Assembly (NCBI GenBank): GCA_903918755.1 | Contig: CAIXFN010000028.1 | Span: forward strand, 86,011-150,010 | Direction of reading: 5' to 3' | Length of the DNA: 64,000 nt | Source of the DNA: an uncultured Pedosphaera sp. | GTDB taxonomy: Bacteria; Verrucomicrobiota; Verrucomicrobiia; Limisphaerales; Pedosphaeraceae | In this document: piece by piece, positions 8,464 through 15,292 of the stretch | Numbering within the stretch: position 1 is the first letter of the stretch | Layout: each line of letters opens with the position of its first letter | Program-made: the position numbers and the translations under genes | The notes under the pieces: generated by a model | What the model was told of the DNA's origin: nothing | Database searches by the model: none | The model's input: the letters and a program-made list of their open reading frames with translations, nothing else

Positions 8464-8602
8464 CAGGAAAGCAGTACACGATGAGTTCCCATTGCGCGTC
8501 GGTCAGGTCTGATGTATATCGCATCCCAAGTTTGTAGCGGGCTGCGTTTCAAAGCACGAGTTATCGTTAAAGTTATTTTCAAATAGTTTTCAAACAGGCT
8601 CT
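8464..8602 (-). pseudogene. remnant of an older IS5-like element (transposase N-terminus plus one terminal repeat)
   Basis: Read on the minus strand, 8602-8524 begins with AGAGCCTGTTTGAAAA, a cousin of the intact element's terminal repeat, then an ATG at 8524 opens a frame reading MRYTSDLTDAQWELIVYCFP. This parallels YPTDLTDEEWDQIEALVP of the intact transposase. The frame is cut off after about 20 codons by the end of the newer IS, and the rest of the older element is absent on the other side. Confidence 0.75.
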
Positions 8603-9530
8603 AATAACACAACTAATGAAAGTATACCGCTTTCTACCAAGTAGCACAAATCCCCATGAGGGCGAACCTGGGCACCTGCAAGGTCGTTGACAGTTTAGCA
8701 CCCCCAAATCGTCGCTGGCATCGCCCCGACAACTTCATCGTTACCATGGTTAGCGTCTGCAATGTTCTTTGCCAATTCCCCGTTAAATTCCTACCAGAGG
8801 AATACGAAATCCCAAATCCCGTGCTAATACCAAACCGGGGCTGGCCCGGCCGCGGCGCAAGATCAAACAGCCGCACCGGCCAACCGCGGCTTTTGCCCGT
8901 TCCGAAACCTCTTCTTGGTTCCGGGCGGACTCGCTCTTTGACATATTGCAATAGAACGCGGCCATCGCCGGCCAACCACACGCCGAAGCGGATGCCCGGA
9001 GCGGCCCCAGCCGCGTGCCGCTGCCCAACAGTCACCGGCAGCGCACGCGGCAACTTGGGCCCCTGATCCCCCCGCAATCCCGACTCAATCAGTCGGGTTT
9101 CACTAGTGCAAAAGAGCGCCACCCAGAATTCCCGCCAGATTAGTCCAACCCGTCGGTTTCGGGACGGCCTGAAGGGCCGCGATTCTTACCTGTCCGCCAT
9201 CCTGTCCCCCATAGCTCTTGAGCGAAGAGGGAAGCCTCATGGGCGACGGCGGAAGCCCAGCCTAAACAGGCTGGGATTTCGGGAGATTTATACCAGCGCC
9301 CTGAAAGCGGCGCGACACCTCTGCGGCGCAATCAAACATCGGAGACACTTGTGTCGCCCCTAAACAAACTTAATCCAGTTTCCCGCACAATTGTGCGCGA
9401 AGCGGGAAGCCGGGTCCACCCTGCGGACACTTAATCCAGTTTTGCTTTCACCACGACTGCCAGAGGCGCAGCAGTCCAGGCCTGCCCCGTGAATCCCAAC
9501 CTGCCTCCCCCGCCGTCTCCCCATACGCGG
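8603..9530 (+). other. long non-coding stretch with repeat motifs
   Basis: No frame here shows a recognisable domain or convincing codon structure on either strand; the longest (minus, 8634-9122) is Arg/Gly-rich and looks spurious. The motif ACTTAATCCAGTTT occurs at 9368-9381 and 9429-9442 and recurs in the flanking ~280 bp repeats, so this region is part of a repeat-rich, probably decayed segment. Confidence 0.6.
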
Positions 9531-9810
9531 CCTTTGTGACCTGTTGTGGCCAAGATCCCCTCCCTTCGGTGTCCAGCTTCCACAAGGTTAATCCAGTTTC
9601 GTGGGATCGCTCTGTCCGAACCCTCACCCCCCGCCACGGTCCCGGCGCCTCCGCGTGAAACCCCTGGTTGCCTTTTGCGAACCGGGCGCAACTTGTCGGC
9701 AAAAATTCGGGTCTGGTCGGGTTTGTGGTGCTTCCCATCCGTGAGCCGTTACCTCTGTGAAAAGTCCCCTCCCTTCGGTGTCCAGGTTCCGGACACTTAA
9801 TCCAGTTTCC
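9531..9810 (-). repeat. ~280 bp dispersed repeat, copy A
   Basis: Starts with CCTTTGTGACCTG and TTGTGGCCAAGATCCCCTCCC, contains CACAAGGTTAATCCAGTTTC (9581-9600) and ends with GGACACTTAATCCAGTTTC. The same blocks occur in the same order at 10491-10768, with substitutions and small indels between them. It lies just upstream of the antitoxin gene. Confidence 0.85.
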
Positions 9811-9880
9811 GGCCGGTTTCTGCCACCCCCCGGGAAAGGCGACGGACCCTCGCGCCAAACCTGGGCCGCTGATCGGCCGA

Positions 9881-9955
9881 ACTTCCTTGCAGCATCGCCA
9901 GCCCGATTGCCAGCGGGTCAAAAGGACTTGCGGCCTCCCCGTTGCGGAGTAATGT
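9881..9955 (+). repeat. ~75 bp dispersed repeat, copy 1
   Basis: Contains ATCGCCAGCCCGATTGCC followed by GCGGGTCAAAAGGACTTGCG, then TGCGGAGTAA. A near-identical block lies at 12643-12721. Sits directly upstream of the antitoxin start at 9962 and could include its promoter region. Confidence 0.75.
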
Positions 9956-9961
9956 CTGAAT

Positions 9962-10174
9962 ATGCAATCGTTGAACGAAATCGAGCGGGCAGCGATGAAA
10001 CTCCCCGATGGTGACCGGGCTTCCCTGGCTGCACGCTTGCTGGATTCTCTGCCAGCGGTTCTTTTTGATGAGGATGAGGGCCTCGCCGAGGCCATCCGTC
10101 GGGACGCCGAGATGGACCGCGACCCGGCGGCCTCGATCACACTTGAGGAGTTGAGACGCCTCGTGAAGGCCTGA
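9962..10174 (+). CDS. putative addiction-module antitoxin (PF09720-type)
   Basis: 70 aa, acidic. The sequence IERAAMKLPDGDRASLAARL followed by LLDSLP resembles the short 'putative addiction module component' family, whose members start with a helix ending LPxxeRxxLaexLldSL. The C-terminal half is strongly acidic (DEDEGLAEAI). It is followed after 10 bp by a ParE-like toxin gene in the same direction, the usual antitoxin-toxin order. Such antitoxins bind and neutralise the toxin; this one has no evident DNA-binding domain. Confidence 0.8.
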   Translation: MQSLNEIERAAMKLPDGDRASLAARLLDSLPAVLFDEDEGLAEAIRRDAEMDRDPAASITLEELRRLVKA

Positions 10175-10184
10175 ATGTTCGGCC

Positions 10185-10481
10185 ATGCGTTTGAGCTTTA
10201 ACCGGCTGGTACCCAAGGAGCTCCGGAGCGCTTTGACGCATTACCACAACGCCGTCGGTCCCCATCTGGCCCAACGGTTTTACGATGAGTTCGAAGAGCC
10301 TATTGCTGCCATCCCGAGGAATCCCAAGCGCTTTCACCACCTGCCTGACTCGGGATATCTCCGGGCCAACTTCCCGACCTTTCCGTACCACCTCTTGTTC
10401 CGCGAAACCACCGAGGGCATCCGCGTGCATGTCTTAAGGCCGCATCGGCGGCACCCTGGCTACGGTCTGGGCAGGGATTAA
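10185..10481 (+). CDS. RelE/ParE-family toxin
   Basis: 98 aa, basic. The order of features fits the RelE/ParE fold: FNRLVPKELRSALTHYH N-terminal helices, FYDEFEEPIAAIPRNPKRFH and a beta-rich end with YLRANFPTFPYHLLFRETTEGIRVHVLRPHRRHPGY, where the Phe-Pro-Tyr-x-Leu stretch and the terminal His-Arg-Arg-x-Pro are common in ParE-type toxins. Start ATG 10185 lies 10 bp after the antitoxin stop. Probable target is gyrase (ParE) or the ribosome (RelE); sequence alone does not decide. Confidence 0.83.
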   Translation: MRLSFNRLVPKELRSALTHYHNAVGPHLAQRFYDEFEEPIAAIPRNPKRFHHLPDSGYLRANFPTFPYHLLFRETTEGIRVHVLRPHRRHPGYGLGRD

Positions 10482-10490
10482 GGCGCCTGG

Positions 10491-10768
10491 CCTTTGTGAC
10501 CTGACCTCTTGTGGCCAAGATCCCCTCCCCTCGGTGTCCATCCAGCTTCCACAAGGTTAATCCAGTTTCGTTGGACCACCCTGTCCGAACCCTCGCCGAT
10601 CTCCGCGCCACCGCGAGAAAGCCCCTTGTTCCCTTTCGCGGCTTTTTTACCCGCATCTTCGCCGCTAAGAATTCGGGTTTGTTCGGATTTGTGGCGCTTC
10701 CCCTCCGCTTGCTCTGTGAAAAGTCCCCTCCTTTGGGAGTCCAGGTTCCGGACACTTAATCCAGTTTC
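10491..10768 (-). repeat. ~280 bp dispersed repeat, copy B
   Basis: The same ordered blocks as copy A: CCTTTGTGACCTG, TTGTGGCCAAGATCCCCTCC, CACAAGGTTAATCCAGTTTC, TCTGTGAAAAGTCCCCTCC and GGACACTTAATCCAGTTTC. It begins 10 bp after the toxin stop, so the toxin-antitoxin pair is bracketed by the two copies. A further partial match (GGACACTTAATCCAACTTC) follows at about 10862-10881. The remaining bases up to 10935 hold no gene. Confidence 0.85.
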
Positions 10769-10935
10769 ATACGATTCAACCTGCCCGGCGTCCTGTCCGG
10801 CGACTTGTCCGGCGAAGCCATGGCGAAGTCGGAAGCTCCCAGCGAAGTCGGGTCCAGGTCCCGGACACTTAATCCAACTTCCGACCGCTTTCTGCCAACC
10901 CCCGGCTGGAGAGAGCACCCCGGTCTCAAACAGTC

Positions 10936-12411
10936 CTAAAAATCCACCTGCTTGGCAAACGGGGGCGCCAGCGCGATAAAATCATGGCCGCTCATGACAG
11001 GTCCGATGCGCCGCGACGAAACCTCGAGCAGGTAAACGAACCCTCCGAAACCAAAAAGCACCTCCTCCTCCCCTTGCGGGAAGACGGCTTGCTCGACTCC
11101 CATTTTACCAGCCGGGTCTTTAAACCGCAGAACCGGATGCATTCCGCCAAAAACCAGCATCTGGCTGCCCCAACCATAACGGACGGAAACCTGCGAATCC
11201 CCACTCTTATGGTTCCAGTATCGAACCTGATCCCAGCTCGACGCATTCCCTGCCTGACCGTAATGATTGGCAAAATCGGATGGCCGGTTCGTCAACCAGC
11301 GGTAGGCAACAGCCGGCTCCAGCAGGATTTCCAAATATCCCTTTTCTGACTTTACGTAGACAATGGACTCCGTGGCGGACCAAGCGACGCGGCTATCGGA
11401 ATCGTAACTAAAGGACGGTACCTCCTTAAACTGGCCGGTGGTGCGGTCGAAGACCCGCAGTTTATCCGGCCCGCGGTTGAAGAACGCGGAGTATCGCAGG
11501 CCGGGACTAAAATCCATCTCGGGTGCCAGGCAGGAGAATCCCACGTCCGGAATGGGTTGGTTGGTTCCATGGGCGAAGAGAAAGTACTGGTCATTCGTGC
11601 CGCGATACAGAACCTGCGTCAAATCGGCGGACACGACATATTGTTGAACCGCAAAAGGGACCACCACTTGATGGTTCCGGCCCGCCACGTCTTCCGCCTC
11701 GAGTTGTCCACCCTTGCCGACCGCGACCACCATCAGCGACGGTTGCTTCGACCAATGCGCGTTGGGTGAAAACTCCCGCACCTCTTTGTGGGGCAGGCCG
11801 ATGGCGAAATAAAGCGGTCCAAGAACGGCATAAGCCGCCAGATTGGACCAGAAGACGCCCTTGGCGATGGTCGCGAGCGTGACCGGGAGACCGGTCTTTC
11901 GGACGATTCTGCGGGCATAGAGGAATTCCGCCAGACACGTCGCCGTGAAATAGACCAAAACAAAGAGGACGAGGAAGAAGGGATAGGCGCGAAATCTGCG
12001 GTCCAGTTCGGTTGGCAGGAACCAGCCCGTCAGCGCCTCGTTCAAAATCAGGGCGGGAATGCCGGCGACCAGGGACCAGACATTGGCCATAAACCACATC
12101 GGCCAAAGTTCGCCGAATCTCATCCCGATAAATCGACTCATTATCGGCGCTTCAACCGTCGCGTTGAAAAGCAGCAACGGGAGGTAAATCCCCACGCCCC
12201 AGACAAGCGCAATCGGCAGGTCAATGCCATCGGCCCGGGCCGCAAACGGATAAAGCCAGCAGAAGAGTATGACCCAGAGCCAGCGCAGGCGCAGTGTGCT
12301 CAAACCGCGCCCCCCTGGTCGAGCGGCGGAACTCGGCGGGGTGGGCGCGTTGGGCTGTGCACTGGGCGACCCCATGGCGAAAACTTCTTGGTTGCGCAGC
12401 CTTGAATTCAC
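10936..12411 (-). CDS. multi-spanning membrane protein with soluble C-terminal half, unknown function
   Basis: 491 aa from ATG 12411; an internal ATG at 12375 (MGSPSAQPNAP) is an alternative start. The N-terminal half has about six hydrophobic segments (LWVILFCWLYPFAARA, LVWGVGIYLPLLLFNA, WFMANVWSLVAGIPALI, FFLVLFVLVYFTATCLAEF, WSNLAAYAVLGPLYFAIGL). The C-terminal ~270 residues are beta-rich with short repeated strands (QVLYRGTNDQYFLFAHG, GPDKLRVFDRTTGQF, SIVYVKSEKGYLEI), suggesting a beta-propeller-like extracytoplasmic domain. No family recognised and no operon partner. Confidence 0.65.
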   Translation of the reverse strand: MNSRLRNQEVFAMGSPSAQPNAPTPPSSAARPGGRGLSTLRLRWLWVILFCWLYPFAARADGIDLPIALVWGVGIYLPLLLFNATVEAPIMSRFIGMRFGELWPMWFMANVWSLVAGIPALILNEALTGWFLPTELDRRFRAYPFFLVLFVLVYFTATCLAEFLYARRIVRKTGLPVTLATIAKGVFWSNLAAYAVLGPLYFAIGLPHKEVREFSPNAHWSKQPSLMVVAVGKGGQLEAEDVAGRNHQVVVPFAVQQYVVSADLTQVLYRGTNDQYFLFAHGTNQPIPDVGFSCLAPEMDFSPGLRYSAFFNRGPDKLRVFDRTTGQFKEVPSFSYDSDSRVAWSATESIVYVKSEKGYLEILLEPAVAYRWLTNRPSDFANHYGQAGNASSWDQVRYWNHKSGDSQVSVRYGWGSQMLVFGGMHPVLRFKDPAGKMGVEQAVFPQGEEEVLFGFGGFVYLLEVSSRRIGPVMSGHDFIALAPPFAKQVDF

Positions 12412-12642
12412 AAGTCCGGGTTTTCGGCCAAATCCCGGCCGGTCTTGGTGCGGAAATGGGAGATAATTTGCCTCGCCGCCGGTGTTCGCTTCCGCTCCTG
12501 TTGGGTTTGCAAATGAGACCGTTGGTGAGCAGCGAATGACATTGAAGCGGTACGCTACACCGGCACCGAGATTGCAATCAATCAGTTTGCAGTCCGATAA
12601 TTGGTTACATTGAAAGCGGCACCCCGGTCCGTCAGTCCGGCA

Positions 12643-12721
12643 AACTTCTTTACGGAATCGCCAGCCCGATTGCCCGCGGGGTCAAAAGGACTTGCGGCCC
12701 CAGCACTGCGGCGTAAAGTTC
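12643..12721 (+). repeat. ~75 bp dispersed repeat, copy 2
   Basis: Matches the block at 9881-9955: ATCGCCAGCCCGATTGCC, GTCAAAAGGACTTGCGGCC and TGCGGCGTAAAGTTC. It lies in the otherwise empty stretch 12412-12921 between two divergent genes, where no other gene or clear promoter was seen. Confidence 0.75.
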
Positions 12722-12921
12722 GATTACCTAAATCGGCACCAATCGTCTTGAGATCTGCGGATTTTTCGAGAGTGAGTTTCCAAGCGGCGTCGCACAAAGT
12801 TTGAAATGGGACAGAATATCTACTATACTTAGCAAAACCGCAGTGGTTTTTACCGGGATATTGCGAATGGCGATCGCCGGCCGGCTTTCGGTTGACGACC
12901 GGCCCTCCCCACTTGACCAAC

Positions 12922-13344
12922 ATGAAATCCACCCCCAATTGTTCGAGCGCTGCACTGTCGAAAAAGCTCGGGTTTAAACCGGGCACCTGCGCGGTCGCCA
13001 TTGGCGCCCCGGCCGATTACCCAAAGTGGCTGGCGCCACTGCCGGAGGGCGTCGTTTTTTCACCCGCCGTCACGGCGGACATAGAGATCGTCCACCTGTT
13101 CGTCACGGTGGCCGCCGAACTTCAGGGGCAATTGGTTGGCTTGCGTCACCAGGTTAAACCCGACGCCGCGGTGTGGGTCTCCTGGCCGAAGAAGTCCGCG
13201 AAAGTTACCACCGATATCACCGAAAATACGATCCGGGAATTGGCGCTCCCGTTGGGCTTTGTGGATATCAAGGTTTGCGCCGTCAGCGAGGTTTGGTCCG
13301 GCCTCAAGCTGGTTATCCGCACCGCCCTGCGCTCGCCGCCCTGA
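12922..13344 (+). CDS. DUF3052 family protein
   Basis: About 140 aa from ATG 12922 (MKSTPNCSSAALSKKLGFKPG); an upstream in-frame start at 12892 is possible. The pattern KKLGFKPGTCAVAIGAPADY, then AAVWVSWPKKSAKVTTDITE and GFVDIKVCAVSEVWSGLKLV, is characteristic of DUF3052, a small family of unknown function in diverse bacteria. The sequence is complete and without frameshift. It is convergent with the downstream hydrolase gene. Confidence 0.82.
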   Translation: MKSTPNCSSAALSKKLGFKPGTCAVAIGAPADYPKWLAPLPEGVVFSPAVTADIEIVHLFVTVAAELQGQLVGLRHQVKPDAAVWVSWPKKSAKVTTDITENTIRELALPLGFVDIKVCAVSEVWSGLKLVIRTALRSPP

Positions 13345-13380
13345 TTTGGCCATCCGTTGCATCCCGCGCGGTCGCGCGCC

Positions 13381-14553
13381 TCACGGAGCATCATTTTTGA
13401 ATACCTGGGTGGCGGTCTTGAGGAACAAATCGCGCGCCGCCCACTGGTCGCCACTGGTGCATTGCACCATGAAAATGGCCACCATTCCGGTGGCCGGATT
13501 GACCGAGAGATCGGTGCCGTAAGCGCCATCGTGACCGAACATGCCATTGCGCAAGTGATACCCGAGGCTGTAATTCACCCGGGTCGTGCCGGTTTGCTCC
13601 TTCCGCAATTCTTCCATCGCCGCATGGGAAAGGTAGCGTTTGCCGTCCAGTTCGCCGTCGTTGGCCAGTAGGAGTCCGTAACGCAGGATGTCGTGGGTGG
13701 TGGAAAACAGACCACCCGCCGCTTCAGGAAAGCGGTGCACCCGGTCGCTGTAAGGTTTGGTCAGGAAGCCGATGCCGCCCCGGGCATAGCCATTTTTATC
13801 CTGATTCGGACCGTACGCACCCGCCAGCCGGGCGATCTGCGCTTCCCCGGGCCAAAAGGTTGTCTCGGTCATTCCCAGCGGGTCGAAGAACCGCTTTTGC
13901 AGAAAATCCTCGTACGACTGACCGGAAAGGAGTTCCACGATCCGCGCGGCGATGTTCATCCCTTGATTGCCGTATTGATACTTCTCGCCGGGCTGCCATT
14001 GCAGCGGACCGGTCACCGAGCTCAACGCCCGGACTCTTAGCGGCGTACTATCCGCACCGGTCAATCGCTGCACTTCGGACGAGCCGGTCAGGCCGCTGGT
14101 GTGGCTCAAAATATGGCGAATCGTGACCGGGCGCGCCAGGGGCTTGAGTAGAACGTGGGCCGCGTCCTTTTCCTCGATCACCATCCATTGGTTGAGTTGC
14201 GGAAGAAACTTCGTCACCGGATCGTCCAGGCTGATCTTGCTTTCGTCCACCAGCATCATGATAGACGCGCCCACGAACATTTTGCTCATTGAGGCGATCC
14301 AAAACACATTTTCTTCACTGATGGGTTGCTGCCCCTCCACATCGGCGTAGCCGAGCCGATTCCGGTGGTGAATCCGGCCGGTTTTGTCCGCGATGATGCC
14401 GATGTATCCCGCGAGTTTGTAGCTGTCCAGGTACGGCTGCAGGGCTGCGGTCACTGCGGGACTGGCGGGGGCTTCGGCGGCCGCGGCGACTCGGGCGGGG
14501 CCGGCAAACACCAGCGCCAAACAAAAGAGCGTCAGAATGTTACGGTTTTTCAT
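13381..14553 (-). CDS. serine hydrolase, beta-lactamase class C-like fold
   Basis: 390 aa with a signal peptide (MKNRNILTLFCLALVFAG, cleavage near AAA). The SxxK motif is SMSK at about 88-91, the YxN motif lies in KYQYGNQGMNIAARIVELL, and HDGAYGTD near the C-terminus corresponds to the HxG/KTG motif of esterase- and D-aminopeptidase-like members. Length and the GLTGSSEV/PFTRP-type context fit secreted beta-lactamase-related hydrolases, which include esterases and DD-peptidases; a true beta-lactamase is not implied. The BlaI/BlaR1 pair begins 350 bp away in divergent orientation, so joint regulation is possible. Confidence 0.88.
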   Translation of the reverse strand: MKNRNILTLFCLALVFAGPARVAAAAEAPASPAVTAALQPYLDSYKLAGYIGIIADKTGRIHHRNRLGYADVEGQQPISEENVFWIASMSKMFVGASIMMLVDESKISLDDPVTKFLPQLNQWMVIEEKDAAHVLLKPLARPVTIRHILSHTSGLTGSSEVQRLTGADSTPLRVRALSSVTGPLQWQPGEKYQYGNQGMNIAARIVELLSGQSYEDFLQKRFFDPLGMTETTFWPGEAQIARLAGAYGPNQDKNGYARGGIGFLTKPYSDRVHRFPEAAGGLFSTTHDILRYGLLLANDGELDGKRYLSHAAMEELRKEQTGTTRVNYSLGYHLRNGMFGHDGAYGTDLSVNPATGMVAIFMVQCTSGDQWAARDLFLKTATQVFKNDAP

Positions 14554-14821
14554 GGCAGGGTTCGCGGGGTACTAATGATTGGTTAATTAAGCGTGCTGGC
14601 TGATGGGGCGAGCTTAATGGCCGACGAACGCCACGGCAACCTCCGGCTGACCCGCCGGTTCACGCCCTGGGCCGGTTCGAGTGTCCAGGCCGTTCCGCCG
14701 TAACCAAAATGCGCTGCGGCAGGGAAAAATTCGGATCCAGCCCGCCTTTTTCCACGGGCCGGAACTCTTTATTGACGGATAAAAGCCTTATTTTACGGCC
14801 CTTTTGCGTTCGCACGAAACT

Positions 14822-14855
14822 TTCCGTCCACAAACTAAAGTTTTAGTTGACGGAA
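14822..14855. promoter_or_regulatory. inverted repeat, candidate BlaI operator 1
   Basis: TTCCGTC (14822-14828) and AACTAAA (14833-14839) are mirrored by TTTAGTT (14842-14848) and GACGGAA (14849-14855). The near-perfect dyad lies about 50-80 bp upstream of the BlaI-family start. It differs from the classical staphylococcal BlaI site. The rest of 14554-14821 contains nothing recognisable. Confidence 0.5.
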
Positions 14856-14879
14856 TCCGAAAAAAACGTAGACTTCTGA

Positions 14880-14898
14880 AACTAATTCGTTCTTAGTT
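14880..14898. promoter_or_regulatory. shorter dyad, candidate BlaI operator 2
   Basis: AACTAA (14880-14885) and TTAGTT (14893-14898) repeat the core half-sites of the upstream dyad and lie immediately before the ATG at 14903. The second copy of the same half-site supports a real repressor target. Confidence 0.45.
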
Positions 14899-14902
14899 CA
14901 TT

Positions 14903-15292
14903 ATGCCACGTAAAAAAGCAACGATGTTGACCAACGCCGAGCACCGGATCATGGAGGTCATTTGGGCCCGGGGTTCCGCCACGGTAGCCGAGGTGGTCGA
15001 GGCCCTGGAAGGCAAGGACGCCTACAACACCATCCTGACCTTCATCCGCATCCTCAAAGCCAAGGGTTACCTGGCCAGCCGCAAAGAGGGGCGGGCGCAC
15101 GTCTTCACCCCCCTGGTGGATCGCGACACGGTGGCCCGGAAGGCGGCCCGGCAGTTGGTGTCCCGGTTTTTCTCCGGTTCCCCCGGCGAACTGGTGCTGT
15201 CTTTCCTGCGGGATGACGAACTCAGCGCGGAAGAGCTGCAGGAAATCAAGAAGCTGATCCTGAATTCGGAAAAGGAGGAAGAGGAGGAATGA
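14903..15292 (+). CDS. BlaI/MecI/CopY-family transcriptional repressor
   Basis: 129 aa. The winged-helix part reads LTNAEHRIMEVIWARGSATVAEVVEAL with a recognition segment YNTILTFIRILKAKGYLASR, exactly in the style of BlaI/MecI. The C-terminal dimerisation part (LVSRFFSGSPGELVLSFL) ends in a Glu-rich tail. In the family, repression is relieved when a paired BlaR1-type membrane protease triggers its cleavage; that partner is the next gene, overlapping by 4 bp (ATGA). Two AACTAA/TTAGTT dyads upstream suggest autoregulation. Confidence 0.92.
   Translation: MPRKKATMLTNAEHRIMEVIWARGSATVAEVVEALEGKDAYNTILTFIRILKAKGYLASRKEGRAHVFTPLVDRDTVARKAARQLVSRFFSGSPGELVLSFLRDDELSAEELQEIKKLILNSEKEEEEE

Noticed and set aside
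3058..8602. Search for an attachment-site repeat of the tRNA-Gly 3' end
   Set aside because: No second copy of GGTTCGAATCCCTTCGC was found in the window, and no integrase gene is present.
8634..9122. 162-codon minus-strand frame
   Set aside because: Arg/Gly-rich product with no domain, no ribosome binding site and no neighbour in operon; region looks like decayed repeat DNA.
9448..10140. Minus-strand frames containing ETGLTLWKLD in both repeat copies
   Set aside because: The shared peptide arises from translating the dispersed repeat; frames differ in length, and one runs antisense through the antitoxin gene.
9368..10881. Repeated ACTTAATCCAGTTT motif considered as a CRISPR array
   Set aside because: Spacing is irregular, flanking sequence is itself repeated, and no cas genes are present.
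13381..14553. Calling this gene a resistance beta-lactamase because of the adjacent BlaI/BlaR1 genes
   Set aside because: The motif set fits general class C-like esterase/peptidase relatives, the genes are divergent and the BlaR1-type protein lacks a penicillin sensor.
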